A stretch of DNA of 64,000 nucleotides from Pectobacterium araliae (GCF_037076465.1 NZ_AP028908.1:868001-932000); one strand, 5' to 3'; positions 10,390-21,195 are shown, counted from the first letter of the stretch. A program made the numbers and translations. Notes: a model not told the origin generated them from the sequence alone.

Positions 10390-11271
10390 GTGACAACGCT
10401 TGAGCATTGTATTGGTAATACCCCTCTGGTGAAATTGCAGCGCCTGACGCAGGGGTTGAACAGTGAAATCTGGTTGAAGCTGGAAGGAAATAACCCAGCC
10501 GGATCGGTAAAAGATCGGGCTGCACTCTCGATGATCCAGCAGGCAGAGAATCGTGGAGATATCGCGCCCGGAGATCGGTTGATCGAGGCGACCAGCGGGA
10601 ATACCGGTATTGCACTGGCGATGATCGCGGCGGTAAAAGGCTATCGGTTACGTCTGCTGATGCCAGACAATATGAGTTATGAACGCCAGACCGCGATGCG
10701 CGCGTATGGTGCAGAGCTGGTATTGGTGAATCGTAAGCTGGGGATGGAAGGGGCGCGGGATCGGGCGAAGCAGATGGTGTTGGCGGGAGAGGGTAAAACG
10801 CTCGATCAGTTCAATAACCCAGACAACTCGCTGGCACATTTTCTCACGACGGGCCCAGAAATCTGGCAACAGACGGCGGGTAAGCTGACCCATTTCATTT
10901 CCAGCATGGGGACAACCGGCACGATCTCTGGCGTCAGCCGCTATTTGAAGCAGCAGAATCCCGCCATCTGCACGGTAGGGTTACAGCCGGCTGAAGGCAG
11001 CCACATTCCCGGCATTCGCCGCTGGACGCCGGACTATATGCCGGGCATCTTCCGCGCCGATCTGGTCGATCGTATTCTGGATATGACGCAGATCGATGCC
11101 GAAAATACGCTGCGGCAGTTGGCGCGTCAGGAAGGCATTTTCTGCGGCGTCAGTTCCGGCGGGGCGGTGGCTGGCGCACTGCAGATTGCGGCAGAAAACC
11201 CCGGCAGTGTGATTGTGGCGATTGCCTGCGATCGCGGCGACCGCTATCTGTCCACCGGGGTATTTGACTGA
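10390..11271 (+). CDS. cysM: Cysteine synthase B CysM
   Basis: Pyridoxal-phosphate enzyme that makes cysteine from O-acetylserine and sulfide, or S-sulfocysteine from thiosulfate, which fits the CysP transporter upstream. NNPAGSVKDRAALSM contains the Schiff-base lysine; [14 protein letters not shown] binds substrate and PLP phosphate contacts are in SSMGTTGTISGV. The start is taken as GTG 10390 (TTLEHCIGNTPLVKL matches the E. coli N-terminus) with AGGA eight bases upstream; the frame extends to another GTG at 10366. This gives 293 residues (E. coli 303); the C-terminus is slightly shorter. Ends 3 bases before the convergent macB. Confidence 0.95.
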   Translation: MTTLEHCIGNTPLVKLQRLTQGLNSEIWLKLEGNNPAGSVKDRAALSMIQQAENRGDIAPGDRLIEATSGNTGIALAMIAAVKGYRLRLLMPDNMSYERQTAMRAYGAELVLVNRKLGMEGARDRAKQMVLAGEGKTLDQFNNPDNSLAHFLTTGPEIWQQTAGKLTHFISSMGTTGTISGVSRYLKQQNPAICTVGLQPAEGSHIPGIRRWTPDYMPGIFRADLVDRILDMTQIDAENTLRQLARQEGIFCGVSSGGAVAGALQIAAENPGSVIVAIACDRGDRYLSTGVFD

Positions 11272-11274
11272 CAG

Positions 11275-13224
11275 TTATTCCCGCTCCAGCGCGTGAATCG
11301 GTTCCATCCGTGCTGCGCGCCGGGCGGGGAAGAAGCCGAAGATAATGCCTATCAGGCTGGAGCACAGGAACGCGGCAATAATCGAGGCGCTGGAATAGAC
11401 CATCGCGAAATTGCTGCTGAACTGTGCGAACAGTACGCCGATCCCCAATGACAGCCCGACACCCACGATGCCGCCTAACAGGCAAACCAGCACGGCTTCG
11501 ATCAGAAACTGCTGCATGATGTCGCTGGTGCGTGCGCCAACTGCCATACGAACGCCGATCTCTCGGGTTCGTTCTGTGACGGATACCAACATGATGTTCA
11601 TCACGCCGATACCGCCAACCAGCAGCGAAATCAGGGCGATCATCGACACCAGCAGTGCGAGCGTGGTGGTGGTTTTCTCGATCATCTGGCGGATGTTGTC
11701 GGTGTTCATGATAAAGAAGTCTTTCGTACCGTGCCGCTGCGTCAGCAGCGTGGTGATGTTCTTCTCGGCGATGTTCATATCAATATTGTCTTTTACCCGC
11801 ACCGTAATGCTTCTCAGGTAGGACAGCCCGACCATGCGCTTCATCACCGTGGTGTACGGCACCCAGACGTTCAGGTTTTCATCGCTGCCGAAGCCACCCT
11901 GATTCTTGCTGACGACGCCGATAATCCGCACGGGCAGCGAGCCCAGCAGAATCACTTGCCCAATCGGATCTTCGCCGTGGGGAAAGAGCTTGTTAAGCGT
12001 ATTTTTGTCAATCACCGCATCCTGGGTCAGCTGATCGACGCTGCTACGCGGGAAAAGCACGCCACGTTGCAGGGTGTAGCCACGCACGGTGAAGAACTGC
12101 TCGCCTACGCCGGACACGCTGGCGGAAACGGCAATGTTGCCGTAGCGCATGGTGACGCTGGTGGAGATGGAGGGCGTGACGCTATGCACGTAGGGCTGTT
12201 GCGTCAGTGGCTGAATATCGCTGGCGCGCAACGTCTGGATAGCGCTGGCATCCATGTCACCGAAGTCTTTACCGGGGAAAATTTCCAGCGTGCTGGTGCC
12301 CATCGAATTGATATCGGCCAGCACCTGCTCCTGTGAACCTTTTCCCAACGCGACCACCGAAACGACTGATGCGATACCGATGATAATGCCGAGCATGGTC
12401 AGAAAGGTGCGCATCCGCTGGGCGTTCATCGCCAGCAGCGCCATTTTAAAGGCGTCAATAAAGCGATCTTTAAACTGATTTAGGGCAGAGGCGGTAGGAG
12501 ACGCGATTTCAGGTAGTGGCGCTGTGGCGTCCTCGGGGCGCGTTTGTCGATCGGCTATCACTTCGCCATCGCGTAGTTCGATAATGCGCTGCGCGTGTTC
12601 GGCGATCGTCATATCGTGCGTGACGATCACGACCGTGTTGCCCTGTTTGTGCAGGTCGCGGAGTATGCTCAGGACTTCGTTGCCGCTATGGGTGTCCAGC
12701 GCGCCAGTTGGCTCATCCGCTAGAATAATGCCGCCGCTGTTCATCAGTGCCCGTGCGATACTCACACGCTGCTGCTGGCCGCCGGAAAGCTGGCTGGGTC
12801 GATAGTGGAGGCGATTTTCCAACCCGAGCTTGGTCAGCAGGTCTGCCGCCCGCTGACGGCGCGTCAGTCTGCTCTTCCCTGCATAAATCGCGGGGACTTC
12901 GACATTTCCGAGTGCCGTCAGGTCACCGAGTAGGTGATAGCGCTGGAAAATAAAGCCGAAGTGTTCGCGGCGCAGCTCGGCTAACTGGTCGTTATCCAGT
13001 TCGCCAACGGCGCGTCCTGCCACCTGATAATCACCGGCGGACGGTTTATCCAGGCAGCCGAGAATATTCATCAGCGTGGATTTTCCCGATCCTGACGCAC
13101 CGACAATCGCCACCATTTCTCCCTGATTGATGGTCAGATTAATGTCTTTAAGAACGGTAACGTCCTGTTCGCCGTTGGAAAAGCGCCGGGTGATGCCAGT
13201 CAGTTTAAGCAACGATGTGGACAT
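11275..13224 (-). CDS. macB: MacB macrolide/peptide export ATPase-permease
   Basis: 649 residues, as in E. coli MacB (648). The N-terminal ABC domain has Walker [11 protein letters not shown] (about residue 40), signature [15 protein letters not shown] and Walker [14 protein letters not shown] linker leads to the first membrane segment ([24 protein letters not shown], about 272-295), a large periplasmic domain, and three C-terminal segments with the FtsX/MacB sequence [29 protein letters not shown]. Works with MacA and an outer membrane TolC to export macrolides, enterotoxin or peptides from the periplasm. Starts 3 bases after macA ends. The pair sits between cysM and crr, where E. coli has no macAB. 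Confidence 0.95.
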   Translation of the reverse strand: MSTSLLKLTGITRRFSNGEQDVTVLKDINLTINQGEMVAIVGASGSGKSTLMNILGCLDKPSAGDYQVAGRAVGELDNDQLAELRREHFGFIFQRYHLLGDLTALGNVEVPAIYAGKSRLTRRQRAADLLTKLGLENRLHYRPSQLSGGQQQRVSIARALMNSGGIILADEPTGALDTHSGNEVLSILRDLHKQGNTVVIVTHDMTIAEHAQRIIELRDGEVIADRQTRPEDATAPLPEIASPTASALNQFKDRFIDAFKMALLAMNAQRMRTFLTMLGIIIGIASVVSVVALGKGSQEQVLADINSMGTSTLEIFPGKDFGDMDASAIQTLRASDIQPLTQQPYVHSVTPSISTSVTMRYGNIAVSASVSGVGEQFFTVRGYTLQRGVLFPRSSVDQLTQDAVIDKNTLNKLFPHGEDPIGQVILLGSLPVRIIGVVSKNQGGFGSDENLNVWVPYTTVMKRMVGLSYLRSITVRVKDNIDMNIAEKNITTLLTQRHGTKDFFIMNTDNIRQMIEKTTTTLALLVSMIALISLLVGGIGVMNIMLVSVTERTREIGVRMAVGARTSDIMQQFLIEAVLVCLLGGIVGVGLSLGIGVLFAQFSSNFAMVYSSASIIAAFLCSSLIGIIFGFFPARRAARMEPIHALERE

Positions 13225-13227
13225 ACG

Positions 13228-14424
13228 TTACATCCCCGTCGGTGGGCCGGGATGCGTGGGGCTTACATCGCCGGGTGAGGGGCTGACAACGACCTGCTCC
13301 CCGACGCTGAGCCCTGAACGGATCTGCGTGCGCACGTTATCATTGAGGCCAAGCGTCACTAGACGCGATTCAACCTTCTTGTTCGCATTAACAACCTGTA
13401 CGTACCACATGCCGTTGCGCAAGGTTAACGCCGTCGCCGGGACGACGATGGCATTTTTCACCGAAGACAGCAAAATATTGACCTGTGCCGTCATGGAAAT
13501 ACGCAATACGCCATCAGTATTTTGCACATCGAACTGACCGTTATAATAAATTGCGGTGCTGGATGAGGAACTGGAACTGCTTGTACTAGATGACGTCATG
13601 GTCGAGTCTGTGTTGATGGAGTCTGGCGCGGGCTCAATCGAGCTCAGCGTAGCTTCATACCGTTTATTTGGTTCACCCAGAATACTGAACCAGACTGGCA
13701 TGCCGGTTTTCACCTTAACGACGTCGGCTTCTGAGATTTTTACCTTGATGGTCATGGTGTCTAAATTGGCGACTTTGGCAATGGTCGGTGTCGTCTGGAT
13801 CGCATTCACCGTTTGGCCTGCTTCTACGGGAATCGCCACCACTGTGCCATCCATCGGCGAGCGAATTTGGGTATATCCCAGATTCACTTTGGCAGTATTA
13901 ACGGTGATCTGCGCCTGAACGATTTGGGCATCTAGCGCGTCGATATTGGCTCTGGTGGCATCGAGCGTTGCCTTCGCACTATCGTAATCGGCCTGTACGC
14001 CCACACTCCGCTTCATCAGCATCTGCTGACGTTGCCAGCTTAATTCGTTATTGCGTAATTCTGCCACTTTAGCAGCCCGCTGCGCCTGAACGTTTTTCAG
14101 TGCTGCTTCACCATTCTTTAATGTGTCCTGCTGGGTGAGGTCATCAATCTCGGCGATCAATTGCCCTTTTTTCACCTTATCGCCCAGTTCGACGTGCAGC
14201 GCTTTGATTTGCCCCGAGGCTTGAGCACCGACGCTGACCTGCTTCTGCGCCTCAATTTTTCCATCGGCGAGCACCGTTTGTTCGAGATCCGCGATCTCGG
14301 CGGCAGTGGTGATCGCGTTTGGTACGGGCGATGGCCTGCTGAAAAACAGATGAATAAGCACGGCAGCGGCGATAAGACCAAGCGCGATCGTCGTACGGCG
14401 TCGTGTAAAAAATCGTGATTGCAT
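13228..14424 (-). CDS. macA: MacA periplasmic adaptor of the MacAB-TolC pump
   Basis: 398 residues (E. coli 371). N-terminal membrane anchor (TIALGLIAAAVLIHLFF, residues about 12-28), lipoyl half-motifs (GQIKALHVELGDKVKKGQLIAEID and MDGTVVAIPVEAGQTV) and an alpha-hairpin between them. An unusual Ser/Thr-rich run (TMTSSSTSSSSSSSSTA, about residues 272-290; DNA near 13555-13605) interrupts the beta-barrel domain and partly explains the extra length. Forms an operon with macB. No promoter motif was identified; PhoP control is known for macAB in Salmonella but no PhoP box was verified here. Confidence 0.93.
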   Translation of the reverse strand: MQSRFFTRRRTTIALGLIAAAVLIHLFFSRPSPVPNAITTAAEIADLEQTVLADGKIEAQKQVSVGAQASGQIKALHVELGDKVKKGQLIAEIDDLTQQDTLKNGEAALKNVQAQRAAKVAELRNNELSWQRQQMLMKRSVGVQADYDSAKATLDATRANIDALDAQIVQAQITVNTAKVNLGYTQIRSPMDGTVVAIPVEAGQTVNAIQTTPTIAKVANLDTMTIKVKISEADVVKVKTGMPVWFSILGEPNKRYEATLSSIEPAPDSINTDSTMTSSSTSSSSSSSSTAIYYNGQFDVQNTDGVLRISMTAQVNILLSSVKNAIVVPATALTLRNGMWYVQVVNANKKVESRLVTLGLNDNVRTQIRSGLSVGEQVVVSPSPGDVSPTHPGPPTGM

Positions 14425-14810
14425 CAGGGGAAGTCATCCTTAATAAATGCATCTGAACGGGAGTCAATAACGCAGGTGAGTAATTTACCCCGAGTCCGTA
14501 AAGGTAGCGGTAATCTTTGCTGAAAGAAATGGTAAGGATTAAGTAAATCTGGCTGCGAATATTAACGTCAGGCCTGAGAATACCGTATCTATCCCCATCA
14601 TACTTCAAGTTGCATGTACGTTTCCTGCTCGCGCAGCAGGTTTCCGTGTCGCTCATTGGCAATGAGCAGGAATGGATGATTCAGATTGCCGATCAGTGAC
14701 CTGGCTATAGCGCGAAAGGTTGTGCTGGCGCACGGGGGGCATATTGAGGCGGATAATGGCGAGCCGTGCGGATTAGTGACTCGCCTGTGTGTGCCGCGTT
14801 GTAAAGCCTG
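14425..14810. other. Gene-free interval upstream of macA
   Basis: No credible gene. It must contain the macA promoter. It also holds an ERIC-like half repeat (see 14585-14680). Frames that cross it are short and lack ribosome binding sites. Confidence 0.5.
14585..14680. repeat. ERIC-like partial repeat upstream of macA
   Basis: The 25 bases at 14598-14622 (TCATACTTCAAGTTGCATGT...) match 63830-63854 at 21 of 25 positions; the motif is the familiar end of ERIC-type elements in Yersinia, Serratia and Pectobacterium. Two perfect hairpins follow: CCTGCT/AGCAGG (14624-14640) and GCTCATT/AATGAGC (14651-14667). The opposite terminus (AGGGTATA) is missing, so this is a fragment. Confidence 0.6.
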
Positions 14811-14815
14811 AAACG

Positions 14816-14841
14816 AAAACGGCACCATCCGGGTGCCGTTT
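14816..14841 (-). terminator. Rho-independent terminator of the pts operon (after crr)
   Basis: Read on the minus strand, AACGGCACC pairs with GGTGCCGTT and is followed by TTTCGTTTC. It lies about 37 bases after the crr stop. Confidence 0.85.
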
Positions 14842-14877
14842 CGTGCAAACGTAGTAAACCCTCCGTAGAGGAAAAGC

Positions 14878-15387
14878 TTACTTTTTGATACGGATAACCG
14901 GTGTTTCACCGACAACAACCGTACCACTCAGTTTGGTCAATTCCTTGATTTCGTCCATGTTGGAAATAACCACTGGTGTCAGAGTAGACTTCGCTTTTTC
15001 TTCCAGCAGAGCCAGGTCAAACTCGATAACGAGATCGCCTTTCTTCACGCGCTGGCCTTCTTCGGCGATACGCTTGAAGCCTTCGCCTTTCAATTCAACG
15101 GTATCAATACCAAAGTGTACAAACAGCTCAATGCCGCTGTCAGACTCGATGGAAAACGCATGGTTGGTTTCAAAAATTTTGCCGATGGTGCCGTCTACCG
15201 GTGCGACAATCTTATTGCCAGTTGGCTTGATGGCAATACCGTCACCGACGATTTTCTCTGCAAATACGACATCAGGAACATCTTCAATATTGACGATTTC
15301 ACCTGACAGCGGGGCAATGATTTCGATGCTGCCAGTGTCTTTTTTATCGTCAGAAACCAGAGATTTCAATTTATCGAACAAACCCAT
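14878..15387 (-). CDS. crr: PTS glucose-specific enzyme IIA (EIIA-Glc, Crr)
   Basis: 169 residues, the same as E. coli Crr. The phosphorylated histidine is in [16 protein letters not shown] (His90 in E. coli numbering) and the second active-site histidine is in NHAFSIES. Accepts phosphate from HPr, passes it to the glucose permease IIB domain, and in its two states controls adenylate cyclase and inducer exclusion. Last gene of ptsH-ptsI-crr, separated from ptsI by 150 bases that hold a large palindrome. CTCTCC context gives GGAGAG as ribosome binding site. Confidence 0.98.
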   Translation of the reverse strand: MGLFDKLKSLVSDDKKDTGSIEIIAPLSGEIVNIEDVPDVVFAEKIVGDGIAIKPTGNKIVAPVDGTIGKIFETNHAFSIESDSGIELFVHFGIDTVELKGEGFKRIAEEGQRVKKGDLVIEFDLALLEEKAKSTLTPVVISNMDEIKELTKLSGTVVVGETPVIRIKK

Positions 15388-15419
15388 GATTCTCTCCTAA
15401 GCATTAATATTGGGCCAGC

Positions 15420-15530
15420 GTATACCCTAATCTTTCAAGTTGTTGTGGCATTGTCGTTTTTTCGCTACCCCGACTGCGACCGTATCGCCTGTCGGGGGTG
15501 CTGATTGCCACCTTGAAACCTATTAGGTAA
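15420..15530. repeat. Large palindromic element between ptsI and crr
   Basis: The ends are inverted copies: TATACCCTAATCTTTCAAG...GTGGCA (from 15421) against TGCCACCTTGAAACCTATTAGGTA (to about 15528). The centre has a perfect CCCCGAC/GTCGGGG stem (15468-15497). The TATACCCTAA and TTTCAAGTTG motifs are those of ERIC-like repeats, so this is a diverged copy. In the transcript it would form one long hairpin between ptsI and crr. Confidence 0.65.
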
Positions 15531-15537
15531 AGCAGAA

Positions 15538-17265
15538 TCAGCAGAGCGTTTTTTCTTTAATAAAGCGGCTCACCAGATTGCTTAACTCTTGTGCTGTCGG
15601 TTGGGCTAATGCTTGCTCCGCCAGCGCCTTCGCATCTTCGTAATTCGCATTACGGATGATTTTCTTGATGCTCGGGATAGAGATCGCACTCATGCTGAAT
15701 TCGTCCAGACCCATTCCCAATAACAGTAGTGTAGCACGTTCGTCACCGGCGAGCTCACCACACATCCCTGTCCACTTGCCTTCGGCATGAGACGCGTCAA
15801 TAACCTGTTTGATCAGGGTCAGGACGGCAGGGGACATCGGATTATAGAGATGAGAAATCAGCTCATTACCGCGATCAACAGCTAGAGTATACTGGGTTAA
15901 GTCATTTGTCCCAATACTAAAGAAGTCGACTTCTTTGGCTAAATGTGGCGCGATGGCAGCGGCGGCAGGGGTTTCAACCATCACACCGACTTCAATGCTT
16001 TCGTCGAAGGCTTTACCTTCTTCTCTCAACTGCGCTTTCAGCATCTCCAGTTCGGCTTTCAGCTCACGAACTTCTTCCACGGAGATGATCATCGGGAACA
16101 TGATACGCAGCTTGCCAAATTTTGATGCGCGCAGAATGGCACGCAGTTGGGCATGCAGAATTTCTTTACGATCCAGACAGATACGGATAGCACGCCAGCC
16201 AAGGAACGGGTTCTCTTCCTTCGGCAGGTTCATGTAAGGCAGATCTTTGTCGCCACCGATATCCATGGTACGGACGATAACAGCCTGAGCACCCACGGCT
16301 TCCGCAACGGCTTTATACGCCTGGAACTGTTCTTCTTCGGTCGGTAGTGAATCACGATCCATGAACAGAAATTCAGTACGATACAGGCCGACACCTTCTG
16401 CGCCGTTACGTTCTGCACCCGCGACATCACGCACGGTGCCGATGTTGGCACAGACTTCAACCTGATGACCGTCCAGCGTGATGGCTGGCAGGTCTTTCAG
16501 CTTGGCCAGCTCATACTTTTCAGCGTGGTATTGCTGCTGAACGGCTTTTAATTCTTCAATTTTATCCGCAGTCGGATTCTGATAGATCTGGTTGTTTACC
16601 GCATCGATAATCAGATAGTCGCCGTTTTTGACCTGCTGGGTCACGTTGGTCGTACCGACGATCGCAGGCAGTTCCAAAGAACGCGCCATAATGGACGTGT
16701 GAGACGTACGGCCACCGAGATCGGTAATGAAGCCCAACACTTTATCCAGATTCAACTGTGCGGTTTCTGACGGTGTCAGATCCGTTGCAACCAGAATAAC
16801 TTCATCCTGAATATCGCCCAGATCGACGATAGGCATATTGAGAATGTTGCGTAGCAAACGCTTCCCGATATCACGCATGTCCGCAGCGCGTTCTTTCAGA
16901 TATTCATCATCAAGCTCTTCCAGCGCTTTGGCCTGGTTTTCGATAACGGAAAACGCAGCGGCATCGGCGGAAGCATGTTCCTCTTTAATCAGGGCTATGA
17001 TTTCCTGCTCGAACTCTTCATCTTCCAGCAACATGATGTGGCCTTCGAAGATGGCTTCTTTCTCTGCGCCTAGCGTCTCGCCTGCTTTCTTCTTGATCGC
17101 TTCCAACTGTGCGGATGCTTTGGAACGACCAGTCAGAAAACGTTCAGTTTCCTGTTCCACCTGATCCGCAGAGATTTTTTTCCGGTTGATGAGAATTTCA
17201 TCTTCTTTCAGTAGCAGTGCCTTACCAAAAGCAATACCCGGTGATACTAATATGCCTGAAATCAT
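15538..17265 (-). CDS. ptsI: PTS enzyme I (phosphoenolpyruvate-protein phosphotransferase)
   Basis: 575 residues, as in E. coli. The phosphohistidine is in [22 protein letters not shown] (His189), and the PEP-binding C-terminal domain has [24 protein letters not shown], and the catalytic cysteine loop [12 protein letters not shown] (Cys502 region). Transfers phosphate from PEP to HPr to start sugar uptake by the PTS. Lies 45 bases after ptsH on the same strand, as in other enterobacteria. Confidence 0.98.
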   Translation of the reverse strand: MISGILVSPGIAFGKALLLKEDEILINRKKISADQVEQETERFLTGRSKASAQLEAIKKKAGETLGAEKEAIFEGHIMLLEDEEFEQEIIALIKEEHASADAAAFSVIENQAKALEELDDEYLKERAADMRDIGKRLLRNILNMPIVDLGDIQDEVILVATDLTPSETAQLNLDKVLGFITDLGGRTSHTSIMARSLELPAIVGTTNVTQQVKNGDYLIIDAVNNQIYQNPTADKIEELKAVQQQYHAEKYELAKLKDLPAITLDGHQVEVCANIGTVRDVAGAERNGAEGVGLYRTEFLFMDRDSLPTEEEQFQAYKAVAEAVGAQAVIVRTMDIGGDKDLPYMNLPKEENPFLGWRAIRICLDRKEILHAQLRAILRASKFGKLRIMFPMIISVEEVRELKAELEMLKAQLREEGKAFDESIEVGVMVETPAAAAIAPHLAKEVDFFSIGTNDLTQYTLAVDRGNELISHLYNPMSPAVLTLIKQVIDASHAEGKWTGMCGELAGDERATLLLLGMGLDEFSMSAISIPSIKKIIRNANYEDAKALAEQALAQPTAQELSNLVSRFIKEKTLC

Positions 17266-17310
17266 AACCCTACCTTACTCGATTCTGGTGTTCACTAAAA
17301 AGCTCGTCGA

Positions 17311-17568
17311 TTACTCGAGCTCAGCCATCAGTTTGACCAGGTGTTCAACCGCTTTTTGTTCGTCTTCGCCTTCCGCAGCGATAGTAACCACAGTTCCTTG
17401 GGTTAAGCCGAGCGTTTGTAATTTAAATAAGCTCTTGGCGCTGGCGCTCTTGCCGTTGGACGTCACGGTGATGTCTGAAGCGAAGCCTTTGGCTTCTTTG
17501 ACGAACTGGGCAGCGGGACGAGTGTGCAGGCCATTCGGTGCGGTGATAGTCACTTCTTGCTGGAACAT
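17311..17568 (-). CDS. ptsH: Phosphocarrier protein HPr
   Basis: 85 residues. [14 protein letters not shown] contains the phosphorylated His15; [18 protein letters not shown] contains Ser46, as in enterobacterial HPr. Relays phosphate from enzyme I to the sugar-specific IIA proteins. First gene of ptsH-ptsI-crr; its leader contains an inverted repeat and, further upstream, a CRP-like site. Confidence 0.98.
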   Translation of the reverse strand: MFQQEVTITAPNGLHTRPAAQFVKEAKGFASDITVTSNGKSASAKSLFKLQTLGLTQGTVVTIAAEGEDEQKAVEHLVKLMAELE

Positions 17569-17609
17569 GCTTTTTTCCCCAACTTATGGATTAGATTAAT
17601 GTTGTGGAA

Positions 17610-17639
17610 CTAAAGTTTAGTTGATTCACTGAACTTTAG
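17610..17639. promoter_or_regulatory. Inverted repeat in the ptsH leader
   Basis: CTAAAGTT (17610-17617) and AACTTTAG (17632-17639) form a perfect 8-base dyad about 42 bases upstream of the ptsH ATG. It could be an operator (Mlc or Cra control ptsH in E. coli) or an mRNA hairpin; I could not match it to a consensus. The rest of the 17569-17918 gap shows no gene. Confidence 0.35.
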
Positions 17640-17918
17640 CCTGTTTGGTTAGCGCCTGATTTATGTTACAGGGGCGAGCCACGATGCGACAAGAAAACCG
17701 TCAAACGTATTTCCTGAATAAAATACCATCAAACACCGCAGGTTCTGTCACCCATTATCTTAACCTCAGTCGCAAAACGGCGATGTGGGCTATCGTGCGC
17801 AGGATAAAACAATGTGATGAGGTGTGGTATTTGCCGGATATTAATTTCACGCATCAAAATAATTGTTCGGTTAAATACTAAACCTGATGCAGAAAAGCAA
17901 TCCGTATGTGGTGGAAAG

Positions 17919-17934
17919 TTTGAAGTGTGCCACA
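17919..17934 (-). promoter_or_regulatory. CRP-like site of the distal ptsH promoter
   Basis: On the minus strand TGTGG-CACACT-TCAAA, followed by CTTTCC, fits the CRP pattern TGTGA-N6-TCACA with two changes. Its position immediately after the cysK terminator agrees with the ptsH P0 region of E. coli, where CRP also acts. Confidence 0.45.
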
Positions 17935-17963
17935 AAAAAGCACCTAAATAGGTGCTTTTTTTT
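17934..17963 (-). terminator. Rho-independent terminator of cysK
   Basis: GCACCT/AGGTGC with an AAAT loop, extended by A6/T6 on the two sides, gives a 12-base stem with T runs in both directions. It lies about 40 bases after the cysK stop and can isolate cysK from ptsH. Confidence 0.9.
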
Positions 17964-18001
17964 ACATATTGGTCGCTTATTGTCCGAGGTCGACCAAGGG
18001 G

Positions 18002-18970
18002 CTATTGTTGCAGTTCTTGCTCGGTGAACAGGTCAGCAAAGAGTGCGGTACTGAGGTAGCGTTCGCCAGAAGAAGGCAGAATAACGACGATAGTTTTGCC
18101 TTCAAACTCTTTCTCTTTGAGCAAATTCAGTGCGGCAGCAACGGCTGCGCCAGAAGAAATACCAGCCAGAATGCCTTCTTCTTCCATCAAACGGCGTGCG
18201 GTGCTGATGGCTTCTTCATTCGTGACTTTCTCTACGCGATCAATCAGTTTCAGATCCAGGTTGCCGGGAATGAAGCCTGCACCGATGCCCTGAATCTTGT
18301 GCGGACCTGGTTTCAGCTCTTCGCCTGCCAGCGCCTGAGTGATTACTGGTGAGTCGGTAGGTTCAACCGCTACGCTGATGATGGCCTTGCCTTTGGTGTT
18401 CTTGATGTAGCGGCTGACACCCGTCAGCGTACCGCCAGTACCGACGCCAGAGATAAAGACATCAACCTGACCATCGGTATCTTCCCAAATTTCAGGGCCG
18501 GTGGTTTTCTCGTGAATTTCTGGGTTAGCGGGGTTGCTGAACTGCTGTAGTAGCAGATAACGCTGCGGATCGCTGGCGACAATCTCTTCTGCTTTGGCGA
18601 TGGCGCCTTTCATGCCTTTTGCGCCTTCGGTCAACACCAGATTAGCACCCAGCGCTTTCAGTAGTTTACGGCGCTCAATGCTCATGGTTTCCGGCATGGT
18701 GAGCGTGAGTTTGTAACCGCGAGCGGCTGCGACGTAAGCTAGGGCAATCCCTGTGTTTCCGCTGGTAGGTTCAACCAGTTCAATACCCGGTTTGAGAACG
18801 CCACGCTTTTCAGCATCCCAAATCAGGTTGGAGCCGATACGGCACTTTACGCTAAAGCTAGGGTTGCGGGATTCCACTTTAGCCAGAATGCGTCCGTTGC
18901 CGATACGGTTCAGGCGAACCAGCGGCGTATGGCCGATTGTGAAAGAATTGTCTTCGTAGATCTTGCTCAT
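18002..18970 (-). CDS. cysK: Cysteine synthase A (O-acetylserine sulfhydrylase A)
   Basis: 322 residues (E. coli 323). [15 protein letters not shown] holds the PLP lysine, and [21 protein letters not shown] and [16 protein letters not shown] are the substrate and phosphate loops. Makes cysteine from O-acetylserine and sulfide in the cytoplasm; its C-terminal pocket binds CysE, and CysK is a known partner of contact-dependent toxins. Monocistronic by its own terminator, with cysZ upstream on the same strand. CysB control is expected. Confidence 0.97.
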   Translation of the reverse strand: MSKIYEDNSFTIGHTPLVRLNRIGNGRILAKVESRNPSFSVKCRIGSNLIWDAEKRGVLKPGIELVEPTSGNTGIALAYVAAARGYKLTLTMPETMSIERRKLLKALGANLVLTEGAKGMKGAIAKAEEIVASDPQRYLLLQQFSNPANPEIHEKTTGPEIWEDTDGQVDVFISGVGTGGTLTGVSRYIKNTKGKAIISVAVEPTDSPVITQALAGEELKPGPHKIQGIGAGFIPGNLDLKLIDRVEKVTNEEAISTARRLMEEEGILAGISSGAAVAAALNLLKEKEFEGKTIVVILPSSGERYLSTALFADLFTEQELQQ

Positions 18971-19097
18971 AGCCTGTCCTTATAACTGTATGAAATTTTT
19001 GCGAACGTAGAGAGAATACCCGTTCACACTTTTCAGTGAAGTAAAGAATTGCTATATCGTTATGTTCTTAAGAAATATCTTTTCATTACAATAGAAA

Positions 19098-19121
19098 GCA
19101 CTGGCCGTTTTGAGCCAGTGC
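19098..19121 (-). terminator. Rho-independent terminator of cysZ
   Basis: GCACTGGC/GCCAGTGC stem (8 bases) followed on the minus strand by TTTCTATT. Lies 11 bases after the cysZ stop. Confidence 0.8.
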
Positions 19122-19132
19122 GCCCAGTCTTT

Positions 19133-19945
19133 TTATGACGCATTTCTTGGCAGCGTTGCGGACAGATCGCGATACCGATCCACCCACAGCTGCGTTGCGC
19201 CGCATACCGCGACGGGCATGATGACCAGATTCAAAAAAGGCACCAGTGTAAACAGGCTGACCAAGGCGCCAAACTGCATATTGGCGACGTTGTGGCGGCG
19301 CAATGCCTGCCGCATCGTGGAAAACCCCACTTTGTGGTTATCAAAAGGGTAATCGCAGTACTGAATTGCCAGCATCCACGCGCTGAACAGGAACCACAGA
19401 AGCGGAGCGACCGTTTGTCCAATACCGGGGATGAAATAGAGAAGCAATAGCACAATCGCGCGTGGTAGATAATATGCCAGCTTTTGAACCTCACGCTTCA
19501 TGACGCGCGGGACGTCTTTAGCGATGCCGAGTATGCCGCTGTCCGGCAGCGTTTGGCCGGTGAGTTTTGCTTCCAACTGCTCGGCCAACAAACCGTTAAA
19601 CGGGGCGGCAATAAAATTGGCGACCGTGCTGAATAGGTAGCTGAACACCAGCAATATGGAGAGTACAGCGAGTGGCCAAATGAGGTAGCTGAGCCATTGC
19701 AGCCAGCTCGGTATGTAGCTCATGAACTGGGGAATCCAGTCATTAAGCCGAGTGAAAAGCCACCAAAAAGCGCTGCCCATAAGCACGATGTTCATGAGCA
19801 AAGGAAGAATAACGAAACGTCGAATACCAGACAGTGAGATCAGGCGCCATCCGGCAAAAAAATAGTATATACCACTGCGAGCGTGGTCTGCTGTATTGCC
19901 ATAAGGCGGTTTTTCGGAAGACATCGTCACAATATACTCAGTCAT
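19133..19945 (-). CDS. cysZ: Sulfate transporter CysZ
   Basis: 270 residues from ATG 19945, or 263 from ATG 19924 (MSSEKPPYG), which may be the true start; neither has a good ribosome binding site. E. coli CysZ has 253. Core sequences match: [90 protein letters not shown] membrane protein that brings sulfate into the cytoplasm for cysteine synthesis. Divergent from zipA, as in other enterobacteria. Confidence 0.94.
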   Translation of the reverse strand: MTEYIVTMSSEKPPYGNTADHARSGIYYFFAGWRLISLSGIRRFVILPLLMNIVLMGSAFWWLFTRLNDWIPQFMSYIPSWLQWLSYLIWPLAVLSILLVFSYLFSTVANFIAAPFNGLLAEQLEAKLTGQTLPDSGILGIAKDVPRVMKREVQKLAYYLPRAIVLLLLYFIPGIGQTVAPLLWFLFSAWMLAIQYCDYPFDNHKVGFSTMRQALRRHNVANMQFGALVSLFTLVPFLNLVIMPVAVCGATQLWVDRYRDLSATLPRNAS

Positions 19946-20148
19946 TTGTTTGTTGAGGCATCATATCGGGATGATCTTATGCTGGCTAGCCTGTATTTGG
20001 ATGAAAAAACAGCAAAAAAGTGCGTTGTATCTATCTTTATTGTCATAAAGTACCGTGCAGGCTTGCACTTGTGTACTCAGGCAAATAGAGTTAGTAGTAT
20101 AAGTATTTGCCGTGGTGGCAATGTATTGTTAGAACAATTGGGATAGCA

Positions 20149-21162
20149 ATGATGCAGGACTTGCGTCTGATATTAATCGTTGTTGGCGCGATCGCTATAA
20201 TAGCGCTGTTACTTCACGGCTTGTGGACTAGCCGTAAAGAGCGTTCGTCCCTTTTTCGTGACCGCCCGGTTAAACGAGTAAAAAAAGCGCGCGATGAAGC
20301 GCCGCTTGACGACTTGGATGAAGGCGTTGGCGAAGTCCGCGTGAAGGGCGCTCGGCCTCAGCAAAATGAGCCTTCATTTGGCAGCGCGTCGTTTGATCAC
20401 GATGCGCCTGATAACGCGTCATCTCATCACTACAGTGCACGCGAAGATGCTCATTCAGAGGCGAAATCGCCGTTTGAAAATCTGTCTCCCGTTTCGTCTT
20501 ATGACCCTTTACTGGGCGAAACGCTGCCAGTGGATTCTCCACGTGCACAGGGGCGTGATGAGACGGACCCGCAGAGTGTTTCTCCCAGAGAGTCCTCTGT
20601 TTCTGAGCCCAACGTTGGCGCTCCACGTGAACCCTTTGCGTATGATGCAACACCACAGCAGCCTGCAACGCATTCACTGCATGAGAAAGTGCAGCCCGCG
20701 CAGCCTCCGCAACCCGCAGAGCCGGTTGAACCTGCCGCGGCAAAAGAAGCCGTTCTGGTACTGCATGTAGTGGCGCATCAGGGCGGTGTGATTGGCGGTG
20801 AACTGCTGTTACAAACCCTGCTTCAGGCCGGTTTCCAGTTTGGTGAAATGAACATTTTCCATCGCCACGTGAATCCCGCTGGCGCAGGGCCTGTGTTATT
20901 CAGTCTGGCAAATATGGTTAAACCTGGCTCGTTTAATGTGGATGCGATGTCCGAATTTTCGACGCCCGGCGTGTCCATTTTCATGATGGTGCCGTCTTAT
21001 GGCGATGCCAGTCAAAACTTTAAGCTGATGCTACAGTCTGCGCAGCGTATCGCTGACGATGTGGGCGGCGTGGTGCAGGATGATGAACGTCGTATGATGA
21101 CGCCGCAGAAAGTTGAATCCTATAAAGCCCGTATTCGCGATGTGCTGAAAGCTAACGCCTGA
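20149..21162 (+). CDS. zipA: Cell division protein ZipA
   Basis: 337 residues (E. coli 328). Start set at [26 protein letters not shown], the N-terminal membrane anchor of ZipA. A charged stretch ([19 protein letters not shown]) leads into a long P/Q/E-rich linker (about residues 45-205) and the C-terminal FtsZ-binding domain ([34 protein letters not shown]...[12 protein letters not shown]). Anchors FtsZ to the inner membrane. ligA normally follows zipA; here a strong terminator and yjeH follow. Confidence 0.96.
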   Translation: MMQDLRLILIVVGAIAIIALLLHGLWTSRKERSSLFRDRPVKRVKKARDEAPLDDLDEGVGEVRVKGARPQQNEPSFGSASFDHDAPDNASSHHYSAREDAHSEAKSPFENLSPVSSYDPLLGETLPVDSPRAQGRDETDPQSVSPRESSVSEPNVGAPREPFAYDATPQQPATHSLHEKVQPAQPPQPAEPVEPAAAKEAVLVLHVVAHQGGVIGGELLLQTLLQAGFQFGEMNIFHRHVNPAGAGPVLFSLANMVKPGSFNVDAMSEFSTPGVSIFMMVPSYGDASQNFKLMLQSAQRIADDVGGVVQDDERRMMTPQKVESYKARIRDVLKANA

Positions 21163-21195
21163 TAGCATAAAGTCTGTGAATGCAGTGGGTGAGAG

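Noticed and set aside
17663..17881. 72-residue plus-strand frame between ptsH and cysK
   Set aside because: Lies over the ptsH promoter region, no Shine-Dalgarno and no recognisable sequence.
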